Shown here: positions 51,921 through 60,271 of the stretch, one piece after another
Position numbering within the stretch: position 1 is the first letter of the stretch
How the letters are laid out: every line of letters begins with the position of its first letter
Notes under the pieces: model-generated
The model's database searches: none
Told to the model about the DNA's origin: nothing
The model's input: the letters and a program-made list of their open reading frames with translations, nothing else
Source: Actinomycetota bacterium
GTDB taxonomy: Bacteria > Actinomycetota > Actinomycetes > Mycobacteriales > JACQDL01
NCBI GenBank assembly: GCA_016201065.1
Contig: JACQDL010000031.1
Span: 142,580 to 206,579 of the forward strand
Reading direction: 5' to 3'
Length of the DNA: 64,000 nt
Translations under genes and position numbers: made by a program

Positions 51921-52858
51921 GATCCAGTCCAGCTGGGATGCCGCCGGCGCCCGGGGCGCTCACCGCCGCGGGCAGGGTGGCGGGTCACCGGGTGGTTGTC
52001 GGTGTGCCCGTGCTGGGTGGCTTGCTGCTGCAGCAGAGCCATGTCCAGGTCCGTCGCGTGTTGGTAGAAGACGGACAGACCGGCCGGCTCCAGCAAACCT
52101 GCGGCCCACAGGGGGGCGGCGTCGCGGCGGCTCAGGCTGAGGGCGCTCAGGTCGACGCTCGTACTCTCGACGCCGATCTCGCGCCCGGTGGTGACGACCG
52201 TGAACGGTGGCGCGGTCATGAAGCGGTACTTCAGGTTGGGGGCTCGGGCGGCGTCGCGGCTGGTGTGACCGCCGGCCAAGAGGTTGTCGGCGTCGGTGTA
52301 GACGTTGAACACCGCAGCGGGTCCATCCAGTACGACCGTCAGGTGCCAGCCTCCGGGCGGGATCACGACGTGGTCACCGGCCACACACACTTGATAGTCC
52401 ACAGTGGACATACCGGTGGGGCCGATGGTGTACAGCATGAGGACCCGACCGGACAGGCACTGAAAGATCTCGATCTGGGCCGGGGTGTTCCAGTGTCCGA
52501 GCGAACGGTGAAACTCACGACCACCGGGGAGCATCCCGCCGTCGTAGACCACCAGGTCGGCGAACCAGGCTGCGGCGCCGGGTACCTGGTGCTGTTGGGC
52601 CTGCTTGGCGCGCGGTGGCAGGACATCACGCCAGGCGTGATACAGAACCGGGTTGTCCCCGGCGGCCACCACAGTCCGCGCGGCGGCCACCTCGGCCAGG
52701 TAGGCACCGCCGGCGACGCCATCGTCGCGTACCTGCGCCAGCAGTTCCGTCAGGCGAACGGGGCGCCCCGGCACGGTGAGGGCAGCACCGAGAAGCGGTA
52801 CTGCGGCCGATGGTCGCGATTCGGGCCGGTGGGTGTCGGTGTCCAGGATGATGATCAT
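51917..52858 (-). CDS. Cupin-type glucose-6-phosphate isomerase-like protein
   Basis: GGREFHRSLGHWNTPAQIEIFQCLSGRVLMLY...GDHVVIPPGGWHLTVVLDGPAAVFN. Confidence 0.7.
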   Translation of the reverse strand: MIIILDTDTHRPESRPSAAVPLLGAALTVPGRPVRLTELLAQVRDDGVAGGAYLAEVAAARTVVAAGDNPVLYHAWRDVLPPRAKQAQQHQVPGAAAWFADLVVYDGGMLPGGREFHRSLGHWNTPAQIEIFQCLSGRVLMLYTIGPTGMSTVDYQVCVAGDHVVIPPGGWHLTVVLDGPAAVFNVYTDADNLLAGGHTSRDAARAPNLKYRFMTAPPFTVVTTGREIGVESTSVDLSALSLSRRDAAPLWAAGLLEPAGLSVFYQHATDLDMALLQQQATQHGHTDNHPVTRHPARGGERPGRRRHPSWTGS

Positions 52859-53628
52859 GCGTGGGTCTCGCGTCGGTGGGTGAGCGCGGCACAGGTGGCC
52901 AGGACGGCGGCGGGCATCTGGTCCAAGCAGGCGAATTCGCGAACGCCCGTCAGGGAGGGTTTGCCGCGGGGGTTGAACCACACCGCACGGCATCCGGCGT
53001 CCAGTGCGCCACGGATGTCGGTGAACCGGCTGTTGCCGACGTGCACGACCAGGTCGGGTGTGGTGCCGCTGCGGTGGGCGACCGCGTGGAAGATTTCCGG
53101 ACGCGGTTTGGCCACGCCGATATCGCTGGAGAAGACGGTGTCGTCGAAGATGTCGGTCAATTCGTGATCGTCGAGGACCAGTCTTGACACCGACCCCGGT
53201 GTGGCCAGGGTGTTGGAGGTCAGGACCAGCCGGGCATCGGCCTGTTTGAGCGCCCACAGGGCGGCGTGGGCTCCAGGGATCACGTCCGGGCAGGCGCGCA
53301 GGACGGCGTGCGTGTGCGGGATGAGGAGTACGTCGATGAGCCGGTCGTCGGCGATGCCCATGGCGGCGACCATGTCCTGGACCTGCTCGCGTACTGGTTG
53401 CTGCTCGCCGGTGGCCCGCTGCCGGCGCTGGGTTTCGGCCCGCACCCCCAGCACCGCCTCCCGGATCTGCTCGGCGCTCAGGTGGTAGCCGAAATCGGCC
53501 AAGACGGCGCCGAACTCGCGCAGTCTCCAGCGTGCTTCGGCGTCCCGGTCTCCGTAGGTGATCAAGGTGCCCCACAGGTCGACGCTGACCACCCAGTCCT
53601 GCAACGGGCCGCTGGGAAGGGTGCTCAC
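52855..53628 (-). CDS. HAD family hydrolase
   Basis: VSVDLWGTLITYGD, RLVLTSNTLATPG, GVAKPRPEIFHAVAHRSG, HVGNSRFTDIRGALDAGCRAVW. Confidence 0.85.
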   Translation of the reverse strand: MSTLPSGPLQDWVVSVDLWGTLITYGDRDAEARWRLREFGAVLADFGYHLSAEQIREAVLGVRAETQRRQRATGEQQPVREQVQDMVAAMGIADDRLIDVLLIPHTHAVLRACPDVIPGAHAALWALKQADARLVLTSNTLATPGSVSRLVLDDHELTDIFDDTVFSSDIGVAKPRPEIFHAVAHRSGTTPDLVVHVGNSRFTDIRGALDAGCRAVWFNPRGKPSLTGVREFACLDQMPAAVLATCAALTHRRETHA

Positions 53629-54335
53629 GGGGAGGCTCCGGCCACCATCACGCCGGCAGCCCCGCTCAGCTGGTGCAGCCACCGGGCGGTGGCCGCCAGG
53701 TTGGAGCTGGCCAGCAGGAGGGATCCGACCACCACGGCGCGGGTGCCGGCGGCCACCAGCGCGGGCACGGTGTCGCAGCGGATACCGCCATCGGCGAACA
53801 CGACTAGATCCGGACGGCCAACCAGCACATTACGCAGCGCACGGATGCGGTCCGGTGCGCCCGGATCCATGCTGCTGCCCTTGGTGCCCAGCGGGGTGCC
53901 GATCATTGCCACGGCCTCGATGTCGTCCAGGTAGGGCATCGCGGCCTCGGGGTTGGTGTCCAGTCGCACCGCCACCCCGGCGGCCTTGCCTAGTTCGCCG
54001 ATGGCGGTGATCGCATCGGCGGTGTCGTCGGCCTCGGCGTGCACGGTGATCAGGTCCGCGCCGGCGGCGGCGAACCGGTGGGCGAGGACGGTCGCACGCT
54101 GGGCCATCAGATGCACGTGGAAGGGCACCGTGGTGGCCGGGCGCAGGGCCGCGAGCATGTCGGGGAAGAACAACGGGTCGGGGACGAACTGGGTGTCGGA
54201 GGCATCCAAATGGAACAGGTCCGCGTACGGGGTGAGCCGTTCGATTTCAGCGGTCAAGGCGCCCAGATCGGCCGACCACAGCGACACGTCGATCACGACC
54301 CTGCCTTGGGGTAGACGCTCAGCCAGCGAGGGCAT
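53625..54335 (-). CDS. Ribulose-phosphate 3-epimerase-like protein
   Basis: VVIDVSLWSADLGALTAEIERL, FHLDASDTQFVPDPLF, VPFHVHLMAQRATVLAHRFAAAGADLITVHAEA, VFADGGIRCDTVPALVAAGTRAVVVGS. Confidence 0.82.
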   Translation of the reverse strand: MPSLAERLPQGRVVIDVSLWSADLGALTAEIERLTPYADLFHLDASDTQFVPDPLFFPDMLAALRPATTVPFHVHLMAQRATVLAHRFAAAGADLITVHAEADDTADAITAIGELGKAAGVAVRLDTNPEAAMPYLDDIEAVAMIGTPLGTKGSSMDPGAPDRIRALRNVLVGRPDLVVFADGGIRCDTVPALVAAGTRAVVVGSLLLASSNLAATARWLHQLSGAAGVMVAGASP

Positions 54336-55260
54336 CGCGGAACTCCTGGGGTGCGGCGGGCCGGTTAGGGGGGGCAAAGTGGGGGCGGCAGTGGTCGATC
54401 GAGCTACGGATAAGGTCCAGGACGTGTCCGGAGTCGTCCTCGAATCGGGGGTAGACCTCCAGCACCACCGAGATGTCGCCCAGGCCGGCGCCCCGTAGTT
54501 GCTCGGCCAGGCCGGCGACGTCGAAGGAGCCCCGCGCATCCGGCCAGCCCCAGTGCGGGTCGCCGTTTCCGTCGGAGTTGTCCAGGTGAATCTGGCGGAT
54601 TCGTGAGCCCAGACGGTGGATCCAGTCATCGACCGCCGCGCCCTGGCCGTGGAGCGGTTGGAAGGTCATGTGGCCGGTGTCCAGAGTCAGCCCCACGTTG
54701 GTCACCCCGCGGCCGGCCAGGTCGCCCAGCAGCCGGGCGCACTTGTCGATGGTGGCCGGGAGCTCTCGCGCGATCGGGGTCGGCTCGATTAGTACCTCGC
54801 TCAATCCGGATTCGCTGGCATGGCCGCCGATTTCGGACAATGCGTCCAGGAGGTCGTCGTAGCGTTGCTGCCTGGACGCCGGTGCGGCGAAGTCGGCGTC
54901 GCTGATGGTCCCCAACGGCCCACCCACCGCGCCGGCACCGAGGGCCGCTGCCACATCGACGGCGTTCCACCACCACGTCTTGGCCACCGCACGCGCATCC
55001 GGGTCGGGATCCAGCAGTCCGCTGGGCACGTAGTGGGCCAGCCCGACGAACGCGCTGTGAATGCTCAAGTCGTGGGCTTGGGCCGCGGCGGCCGTCCGGC
55101 GGATGAGGTTACTGCGGTGGGGTTCGGGCCACCACGGGTCGAGCAGGTCGAAGGTGAACTGGACGTGGTCCAGCCCCAAGTCCTCACGGACGAATGCGGC
55201 CCACCGTTCGGGTTCGGGCATCCGTTTGACGGCGAAGCACAAGTTGACACCGAGTGGCAT
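54319..55260 (-). CDS. Sugar-phosphate isomerase/epimerase-like TIM barrel (AP_endonuc_2)
   Basis: VTNVGLTLDTGHMTFQ, RIRQIHLDNSDGNGDPHWGWPDARGSFDVAGLAEQLR. Confidence 0.75.
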   Translation of the reverse strand: MPLGVNLCFAVKRMPEPERWAAFVREDLGLDHVQFTFDLLDPWWPEPHRSNLIRRTAAAAQAHDLSIHSAFVGLAHYVPSGLLDPDPDARAVAKTWWWNAVDVAAALGAGAVGGPLGTISDADFAAPASRQQRYDDLLDALSEIGGHASESGLSEVLIEPTPIARELPATIDKCARLLGDLAGRGVTNVGLTLDTGHMTFQPLHGQGAAVDDWIHRLGSRIRQIHLDNSDGNGDPHWGWPDARGSFDVAGLAEQLRGAGLGDISVVLEVYPRFEDDSGHVLDLIRSSIDHCRPHFAPPNRPAAPQEFRDALAG

Positions 55261-55293
55261 GGCGGAATCTCCCATCAAGCGGGGCAGCGGGAT

Positions 55294-55746
55294 TCAGGAC
55301 GTGACGAGACTGGCCAGGTGGGCACGCAGGAGGTCGCACAGATCCTCCAGGGAGCCGGCAATCCCGCCGGCCAAGGCGTAGTCGAGCATCAGGTTGTTGG
55401 AGTTGGTGCCGCCGAAACGGCGGATGTCGGTCTGCAATCCGAAGCAGGACTTGCCCTGCTGGTAGGCCATGCCCAGCTCGAAGCAGCCCCCTTCGTCGGG
55501 AACGCGCCCGTCCAGGACGAACACGAACAGCTCGCACTCGTCGATCGCGGCGCAGTCCAGGTCGAACAGCCTCTTGCGCACGGCATGCTCGTCCAGTCCC
55601 TGCCGGACCAGGGGCGCGGCCTCGCCGCCGTCGCGCTGCGGCAGGTAGGAGTCCAGGCCTACCGACCGTACGGCCGCGTCGACAGCCAGGTTGAACTGTT
55701 TCTCCGCGTCGCAGAACAGCGGAGCGGCGATGTAGGCCTTCGTCAA
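55294..55746 (-). CDS. Nucleoside 2-deoxyribosyltransferase-like protein
   Basis: AYIAAPLFCDAEKQFN, CELFVFVLDGRVPDEGGCFELGMAYQQGK; TTGA-coupled to QueC. Confidence 0.8.
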   Translation of the reverse strand: MTKAYIAAPLFCDAEKQFNLAVDAAVRSVGLDSYLPQRDGGEAAPLVRQGLDEHAVRKRLFDLDCAAIDECELFVFVLDGRVPDEGGCFELGMAYQQGKSCFGLQTDIRRFGGTNSNNLMLDYALAGGIAGSLEDLCDLLRAHLASLVTS

Positions 55747-56462
55747 CGGATTCCCTTTCGACGGTGGGGTGTGCTGGCCGGCTCGATGGTGGCCAGGGCG
55801 GTGAAGAACTCCTCGGCCCGGTGTGCTGGGTAGCGGCCCTCGCGCATCGCTGGCACGTAGTAGTCCTGCACTCGGCTCCACTGCCACGGCGGTGCCTCGA
55901 AGGGTGCGGTGATGCCGTTGTTGGCCAGAGAGATCCAGCGGCGCAGGCAACTGGAGCAGGTGCCGCAGTGGGTGGGGTCGCCATCGGTGCGGCTGCAGGA
56001 GAATGTCAGCAGCAGATGCTCGACGGGCAGACCCTCATCCAGGTACCAGGAGATGATCTGGGTCTTGGTCATGTCCCAGAACGGACTGTCCACCCGCACG
56101 GGTCGCCCGGACAGGCGCGAGATGAAGGAGGACATGTCCTCGAACGCGAGCGGGCTCTTGTCCAACGTGGCATCGCCCTTGACCCCGACGCACCACACGA
56201 CGTCGGCCCGGTTGACCGCCAGCATCGCCAGGTGGACGTTACGCATCGGGATGATCGCGTCGGGAGCTTCCCACCGCCCCAGCCGCAGCTCTTCACTGAT
56301 GGCCACCTCGATTCCGCATACCTCGGCCAGGGCGGTGATGGCGTGGCGTTCTTGTGCGGCGTAGCGGTGACCCAGATCGAAGTACACCGCCGGCGGGCGG
56401 CCCAGAAAGTGCCAGGCGGGAAAGGAGTCCAGCCCGGCTGAGAACAACAGCACCTCAGACAT
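55743..56462 (-). CDS. queC: QueC-like 7-cyano-7-deazaguanine synthase
   Basis: PP-loop LLFSAGLDSF; C-x8-C-x2-C-x2-C zinc motif FSCSRTDGDPTHCGTCSSC; beside QueE and QueD. Confidence 0.85.
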   Translation of the reverse strand: MSEVLLFSAGLDSFPAWHFLGRPPAVYFDLGHRYAAQERHAITALAEVCGIEVAISEELRLGRWEAPDAIIPMRNVHLAMLAVNRADVVWCVGVKGDATLDKSPLAFEDMSSFISRLSGRPVRVDSPFWDMTKTQIISWYLDEGLPVEHLLLTFSCSRTDGDPTHCGTCSSCLRRWISLANNGITAPFEAPPWQWSRVQDYYVPAMREGRYPAHRAEEFFTALATIEPASTPHRRKGIR

Positions 56463-57219
56463 CGACGGCTCCCAACGGGGTGTGCAGAAGATCAACCAGG
56501 TCGTCCTCGATCTCGGCCAGCACCGAGGCGACGTCGCGCAAGCCGACCCGGATCCGGTGCACCCGCCCCGAATGCGCCGCGGTGACGTGCCGGTAGGCGG
56601 CGGCGTAGCGCGGCAGGAACAGCAGCCGCTCCAGGGAACCGGGATTGCCGCCACCGTGGCCACGCTCGATCGCCCGCTCCCGGGCCAGCGGCCACGGCAT
56701 GTCCAAGAAGATCGCCCGATCAGGGTGCAGGAACCAGGGGGCGGCACAGGCACGCACCTGGTCCACCAGGACGGACACCTCAGCCTCGGGGTGCTGCTCG
56801 GACAACACGGCCAGCGCGTAGGCGAGCTTGGCGTACACCCCGTGGTCGATGACCACGACGTCGTGCTCCGTCAGGGCCGGTCGGTAAAGGTGGGTGTGGT
56901 GGTAGGCCTCCCGGCACAGCCGCAGCAGCACGTCGACCGTGGCGTGATGGGGATGTGCGTAGCCGCCCAGGCCCTCGCGGCTGCGCAGTGGTGCGGTTTC
57001 CAGCAGGTGGGACAGTCGGCCGATGACACCCGGTCTGGGTCCGTAGTGCAGGACCGTGGTCATGAATCCCGCCGCGCTCATTCGCTGGCCGAGGGCCGTG
57101 GCTATCGTGGATTTGCCGGCGCCCCACAGTCCCTCCACTGACAGCAACACACCCCGTTTCTGGGCGAAACCTTCCCTGCCTACCAGCGGTGTGCTGGTCT
57201 CAGCGTCCACGTTGATCAC
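56455..57219 (-). CDS. Thymidylate/deoxynucleoside-kinase-like P-loop kinase
   Basis: LLSVEGLWGAGKSTIATALGQRM; VVVIDHGVYAKLAYA; AIFLDMPWPLARERAIERG. Confidence 0.78.
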   Translation of the reverse strand: MINVDAETSTPLVGREGFAQKRGVLLSVEGLWGAGKSTIATALGQRMSAAGFMTTVLHYGPRPGVIGRLSHLLETAPLRSREGLGGYAHPHHATVDVLLRLCREAYHHTHLYRPALTEHDVVVIDHGVYAKLAYALAVLSEQHPEAEVSVLVDQVRACAAPWFLHPDRAIFLDMPWPLARERAIERGHGGGNPGSLERLLFLPRYAAAYRHVTAAHSGRVHRIRVGLRDVASVLAEIEDDLVDLLHTPLGAVDV

Positions 57220-57913
57220 CCCAGGCCAGGACGTGTAGCCGCGTGGTGAGGTGGAAACCATGGGCGATCACCGGATCGGCGAGCACCCGCAGCCGCTCGG
57301 TGATCGCGGCCGCCGTGGCCCCCTCGGGCATGACCCAGACCGGGGCGAGGTCGTAGCTCCGGGCCAGGTCGGCGACCTCGTCCAGCTCGGCCGGGGTACG
57401 CAGAACGAACTTGAAGATGGCCCGGCCACTGGCGGCGAACGTCGCCAGGGCATCAGGCTTGATCCGTCGGGACGCAGACATGCCCGCGCCGAAGCCGGCC
57501 AGTTTCGGTGAAACGTTGAATTGGGCGACCAGCTCCAGCAGTCGCGGCGTCGGCGAAATCGTCCCGTTCGTCTCCACCTCGATCCGCCGGCCAGCCTGCA
57601 CCAGCCCGGCCAGCAACGGCACCAGTCGCCGCTGCTGCATCAAGGGTTCCCCGCCGGTGATCACCACCAGCTCGGCGTCCTGCCCCAGCGCCCACCACAG
57701 CAGCTGCGCCGCGGCGATGGGTCTCGCCTGGGCCGTCAGGTCGAACCGGGTGGCATCCCACGTGTAGGGGGTGTCGCAGGCGGGGCAGATCAGGTTGCAG
57801 CGCATCAGGCGGATGAACAGTGCCCGTTGCCCGCTCGAGGGGCCTTCGCCCTGCACGGTGGGGCCGAACGTCTCGGCCACCAGCAGATCCTCTGGCGCCA
57901 ACGAAGGTCTCAT
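57200..57913 (-). CDS. queE: QueE-like 7-carboxy-7-deazaguanine synthase (radical SAM)
   Basis: ETFGPTVQGEGPSSGQRALFIRLMRCNLICPACDTPYTWD (CxxxCxxC), VVITGGEPLMQQ, RIEVETNGT. Confidence 0.9.
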   Translation of the reverse strand: MRPSLAPEDLLVAETFGPTVQGEGPSSGQRALFIRLMRCNLICPACDTPYTWDATRFDLTAQARPIAAAQLLWWALGQDAELVVITGGEPLMQQRRLVPLLAGLVQAGRRIEVETNGTISPTPRLLELVAQFNVSPKLAGFGAGMSASRRIKPDALATFAASGRAIFKFVLRTPAELDEVADLARSYDLAPVWVMPEGATAAAITERLRVLADPVIAHGFHLTTRLHVLAWGDQRGR

Positions 57914-58686
57914 ACCGGCCGCGTCTCGGAGCTGAATTCGGCCCACCGCCGCGGCGACTCCCACACCCGAACCGCCGCCAGGTTGGCGCCCACCGCCGGC
58001 GGAGTGCCCGTCAGCAGCCATGCATACAGGTGCTCGGCGAGCAGTTCTGAGGTCGCTTGGAACGGCAACAGCGCGCTCAGGTCGCGGTAGTCGAGGTTCT
58101 GCTCAAGGTAAGCGCCGAACGCCGTAAGGTCCAGCTCTCCCGCCGGGGTGCCGGCGAGTACGACGTCCACGGTGTAGGTGTGGCCGTGCATCCGACCGCA
58201 ATTGTGACCCTCGGCCAGCCCATCCAGGTGGTGAGCGGCCGCGAAGGTGAATCGGCGTACACCGGCCGCCGGTTGCGGGGGTGGATCGATCCACACGCTC
58301 ACGCCGTGCAGTTGCTTACCCAACTGCGGTGCCAGACTCGCCCGACACCACCGCTGCAGGTGCTCGGCGAGCAGCTCTATGGTGGTCGAGAAGTCGAAGA
58401 GGTCGGTGAGGTCGCGGTGATCGAGCGTGCTCTTGAGGTAGGCGCCCACCGGCTTCAGTTCGGCGTAGTCGGCCACGAAACCTGGCCCGGTCAGCATCGT
58501 GTCGGCGAGCACGACTTCGACGGTGTAGGTGTGGCCGTGGACTCGGCGGGCCTTGTGCCCGGGCGAGAGCTCGTCCAGGTGGTGGGCGGCGGCGAAACTG
58601 AAGCTGTGATCACCAATCCGGTAGCGGGGATTGGGTAGATCGCTGGCCCGGCTGGTCTGTGCGGGCAACCGCTGCGCGGTCGTCAC
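57910..58686 (-). CDS. queD: Tandem-duplicated QueD/6-pyruvoyl-tetrahydropterin-synthase-like fusion
   Basis: Two PTPS domains: FSFAAAHHLDELSPGHKARRVHGHTYTVEVVLA...LDHRDL and FTFAAAHHLDGLAEGHNCGRMHGHTYTVDVVLA...LDYRDL; SD AAGGGGG before GTG 58686. Confidence 0.88.
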   Translation of the reverse strand: MTTAQRLPAQTSRASDLPNPRYRIGDHSFSFAAAHHLDELSPGHKARRVHGHTYTVEVVLADTMLTGPGFVADYAELKPVGAYLKSTLDHRDLTDLFDFSTTIELLAEHLQRWCRASLAPQLGKQLHGVSVWIDPPPQPAAGVRRFTFAAAHHLDGLAEGHNCGRMHGHTYTVDVVLAGTPAGELDLTAFGAYLEQNLDYRDLSALLPFQATSELLAEHLYAWLLTGTPPAVGANLAAVRVWESPRRWAEFSSETRPV

Positions 58687-58847
58687 GCTCGCCCCCTTCA
58701 GCTCACAACAGGTGTGGTGTGGGTCATACAAGCGCACTTGCGTGTCAGTGGGCAGGGCTCACAGGGGGGCTCACGGATCACGAATGTCAACCCTGCGTGT
58801 CCCTATGTGTACAAGCCGCCACCAATCGGCCATCGTATGTGGCGGAG
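58687..58847. promoter_or_regulatory. Divergent promoter region between que operon and HTH regulator
   Basis: 161-nt gap between divergent starts (58686 -, 58848 +). Confidence 0.55.
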
Positions 58848-60260
58848 GTGAAACGCGTGGCGCCTACGAGGAAACGGGCCAACCGGGCAGCAAACCACGA
58901 CCTACAACGGGTCATCACCGGCTGCGACGCCAGCGGAAACGCGCTGGCCCATCGACTTAACCAGCTGGCCACCGCCAACGGCCTCAGCACCAGCTACACG
59001 CACACCAGTTGGGCGAACTGGACACGAAGGGGGATAATGCCGGCGGCGCACGTGCGGCCGTTGATCGCGCAGGTCCTCACCGAGCGGCTTGGCCGGCCAG
59101 TGAGCTTGAGTGAAATCGGGTTGGACATCCAAGATGGCCTGGACTCAAGTATCGGTCTGGATTTCGCTCGGGACCTGCCCGGCGCAATCCACACCGCGAC
59201 CCGATTCTGGAGCCAAGTGGACCGCCGCGACCTCCTTGCCAGCGCTGGTATCGCCCTGGCCAGCTACACCGCACCGGTACGACGCTGGCTGACCACACCT
59301 GCGGACACCGACGCCTCCTCCACAACCACCGCGGCGTTCCGCCGAGTCGGTCAGGCCGACATCGACGAGCTCCTGGCGGCGGCCGACGAAGCACGATGGT
59401 GGGACTCACGCTACGGCGGCGGGAACTGGCGGGCCTCAGCCATCATGAGTTGTTTGAAAGAACGGGCCGCACCGCTGTTGCACGGATCCTACAACGACGC
59501 CACCGGCAAGCAGCTGTTCTCCGCCACCGCCCAACTGTCCCGGCTCGCGGGCTGGACCGCCTTCGACTCCGGGGACCAGGCCCTCGCCGAACGCCACTAC
59601 ATCCAAGGCCTACGCCAAGCCAAAGCCGCCGCCGACATCCCCCTCGGCGGCTACATCCTGGCGTGTATGGCGTTGCAGTCCACCCTGAGTGGTTTTCACG
59701 ACGACGCGATCGACATGGTCGAGGGCGCCTACCAGCGCACGAACGGAGTCGCGACACCGCGGGTGCGGGCATTCTTCAAACTGATCGAGGCCCGCGTGTG
59801 GGCCCGCGCCGGCCATGCGCGTTCCGCCGACGCCGCCCTCGTCGTCGCGGAGCGCCTGTTGGATGAGGCAGATGGCCGCAGCGGAGACGATCCCGTCTGG
59901 ATCGACTTCTTCACCTACCAACGGCTGGCCGCCGACGCGGTGGAAATTCAGCGCGACCTTGGCCGCCCCGCGCAGGCGGTGGGCTGGAGCGCACACGCCA
60001 CCGCGTGCACCGACACCTACGCCCGCGCCTACGCCATTCGACAGTCCGTCTTGGGCAGCACCCACGTGCAGGGCTACCATCCCGACCTCGAGGCAGCCGT
60101 ACATCACGGCCACCAGGCCGTGACCGCCCTGGGCGGGGTGCGCTCAGCTCGCGCAATGGACTACCTCAACGAACTCCTCGCCCGGCTGGACCGCTGGCGT
60201 GGTGACCCAGCGGTGCGCACCCTGACGCACCGGGCCCGCACCGAACTACTCACCTCCTAG
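58848..60260 (+). CDS. HTH (XRE-like) regulator with C-terminal TPR-like region (NsdA-like architecture)
   Basis: ALAHRLNQLATANGLSTSYTHTSWANWTRRGIMPAAHVRPLIAQVLTERLGRPVSLSEIGL plus helical TPR-like repeats. Confidence 0.72.
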   Translation: MKRVAPTRKRANRAANHDLQRVITGCDASGNALAHRLNQLATANGLSTSYTHTSWANWTRRGIMPAAHVRPLIAQVLTERLGRPVSLSEIGLDIQDGLDSSIGLDFARDLPGAIHTATRFWSQVDRRDLLASAGIALASYTAPVRRWLTTPADTDASSTTTAAFRRVGQADIDELLAAADEARWWDSRYGGGNWRASAIMSCLKERAAPLLHGSYNDATGKQLFSATAQLSRLAGWTAFDSGDQALAERHYIQGLRQAKAAADIPLGGYILACMALQSTLSGFHDDAIDMVEGAYQRTNGVATPRVRAFFKLIEARVWARAGHARSADAALVVAERLLDEADGRSGDDPVWIDFFTYQRLAADAVEIQRDLGRPAQAVGWSAHATACTDTYARAYAIRQSVLGSTHVQGYHPDLEAAVHHGHQAVTALGGVRSARAMDYLNELLARLDRWRGDPAVRTLTHRARTELLTS

Positions 60261-60271
60261 AAGGACGATTC

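Noticed and set aside
46805-58686. Considered a Dpd-type DNA 7-deazaguanine modification or Qat/type IV CBASS-like defence island
   Set aside because: QueC/D/E present but no DpdA/TGT, helicase/nuclease set, CD-NTase effector pair, QatA-like ATPase or TatD nuclease seen in the window
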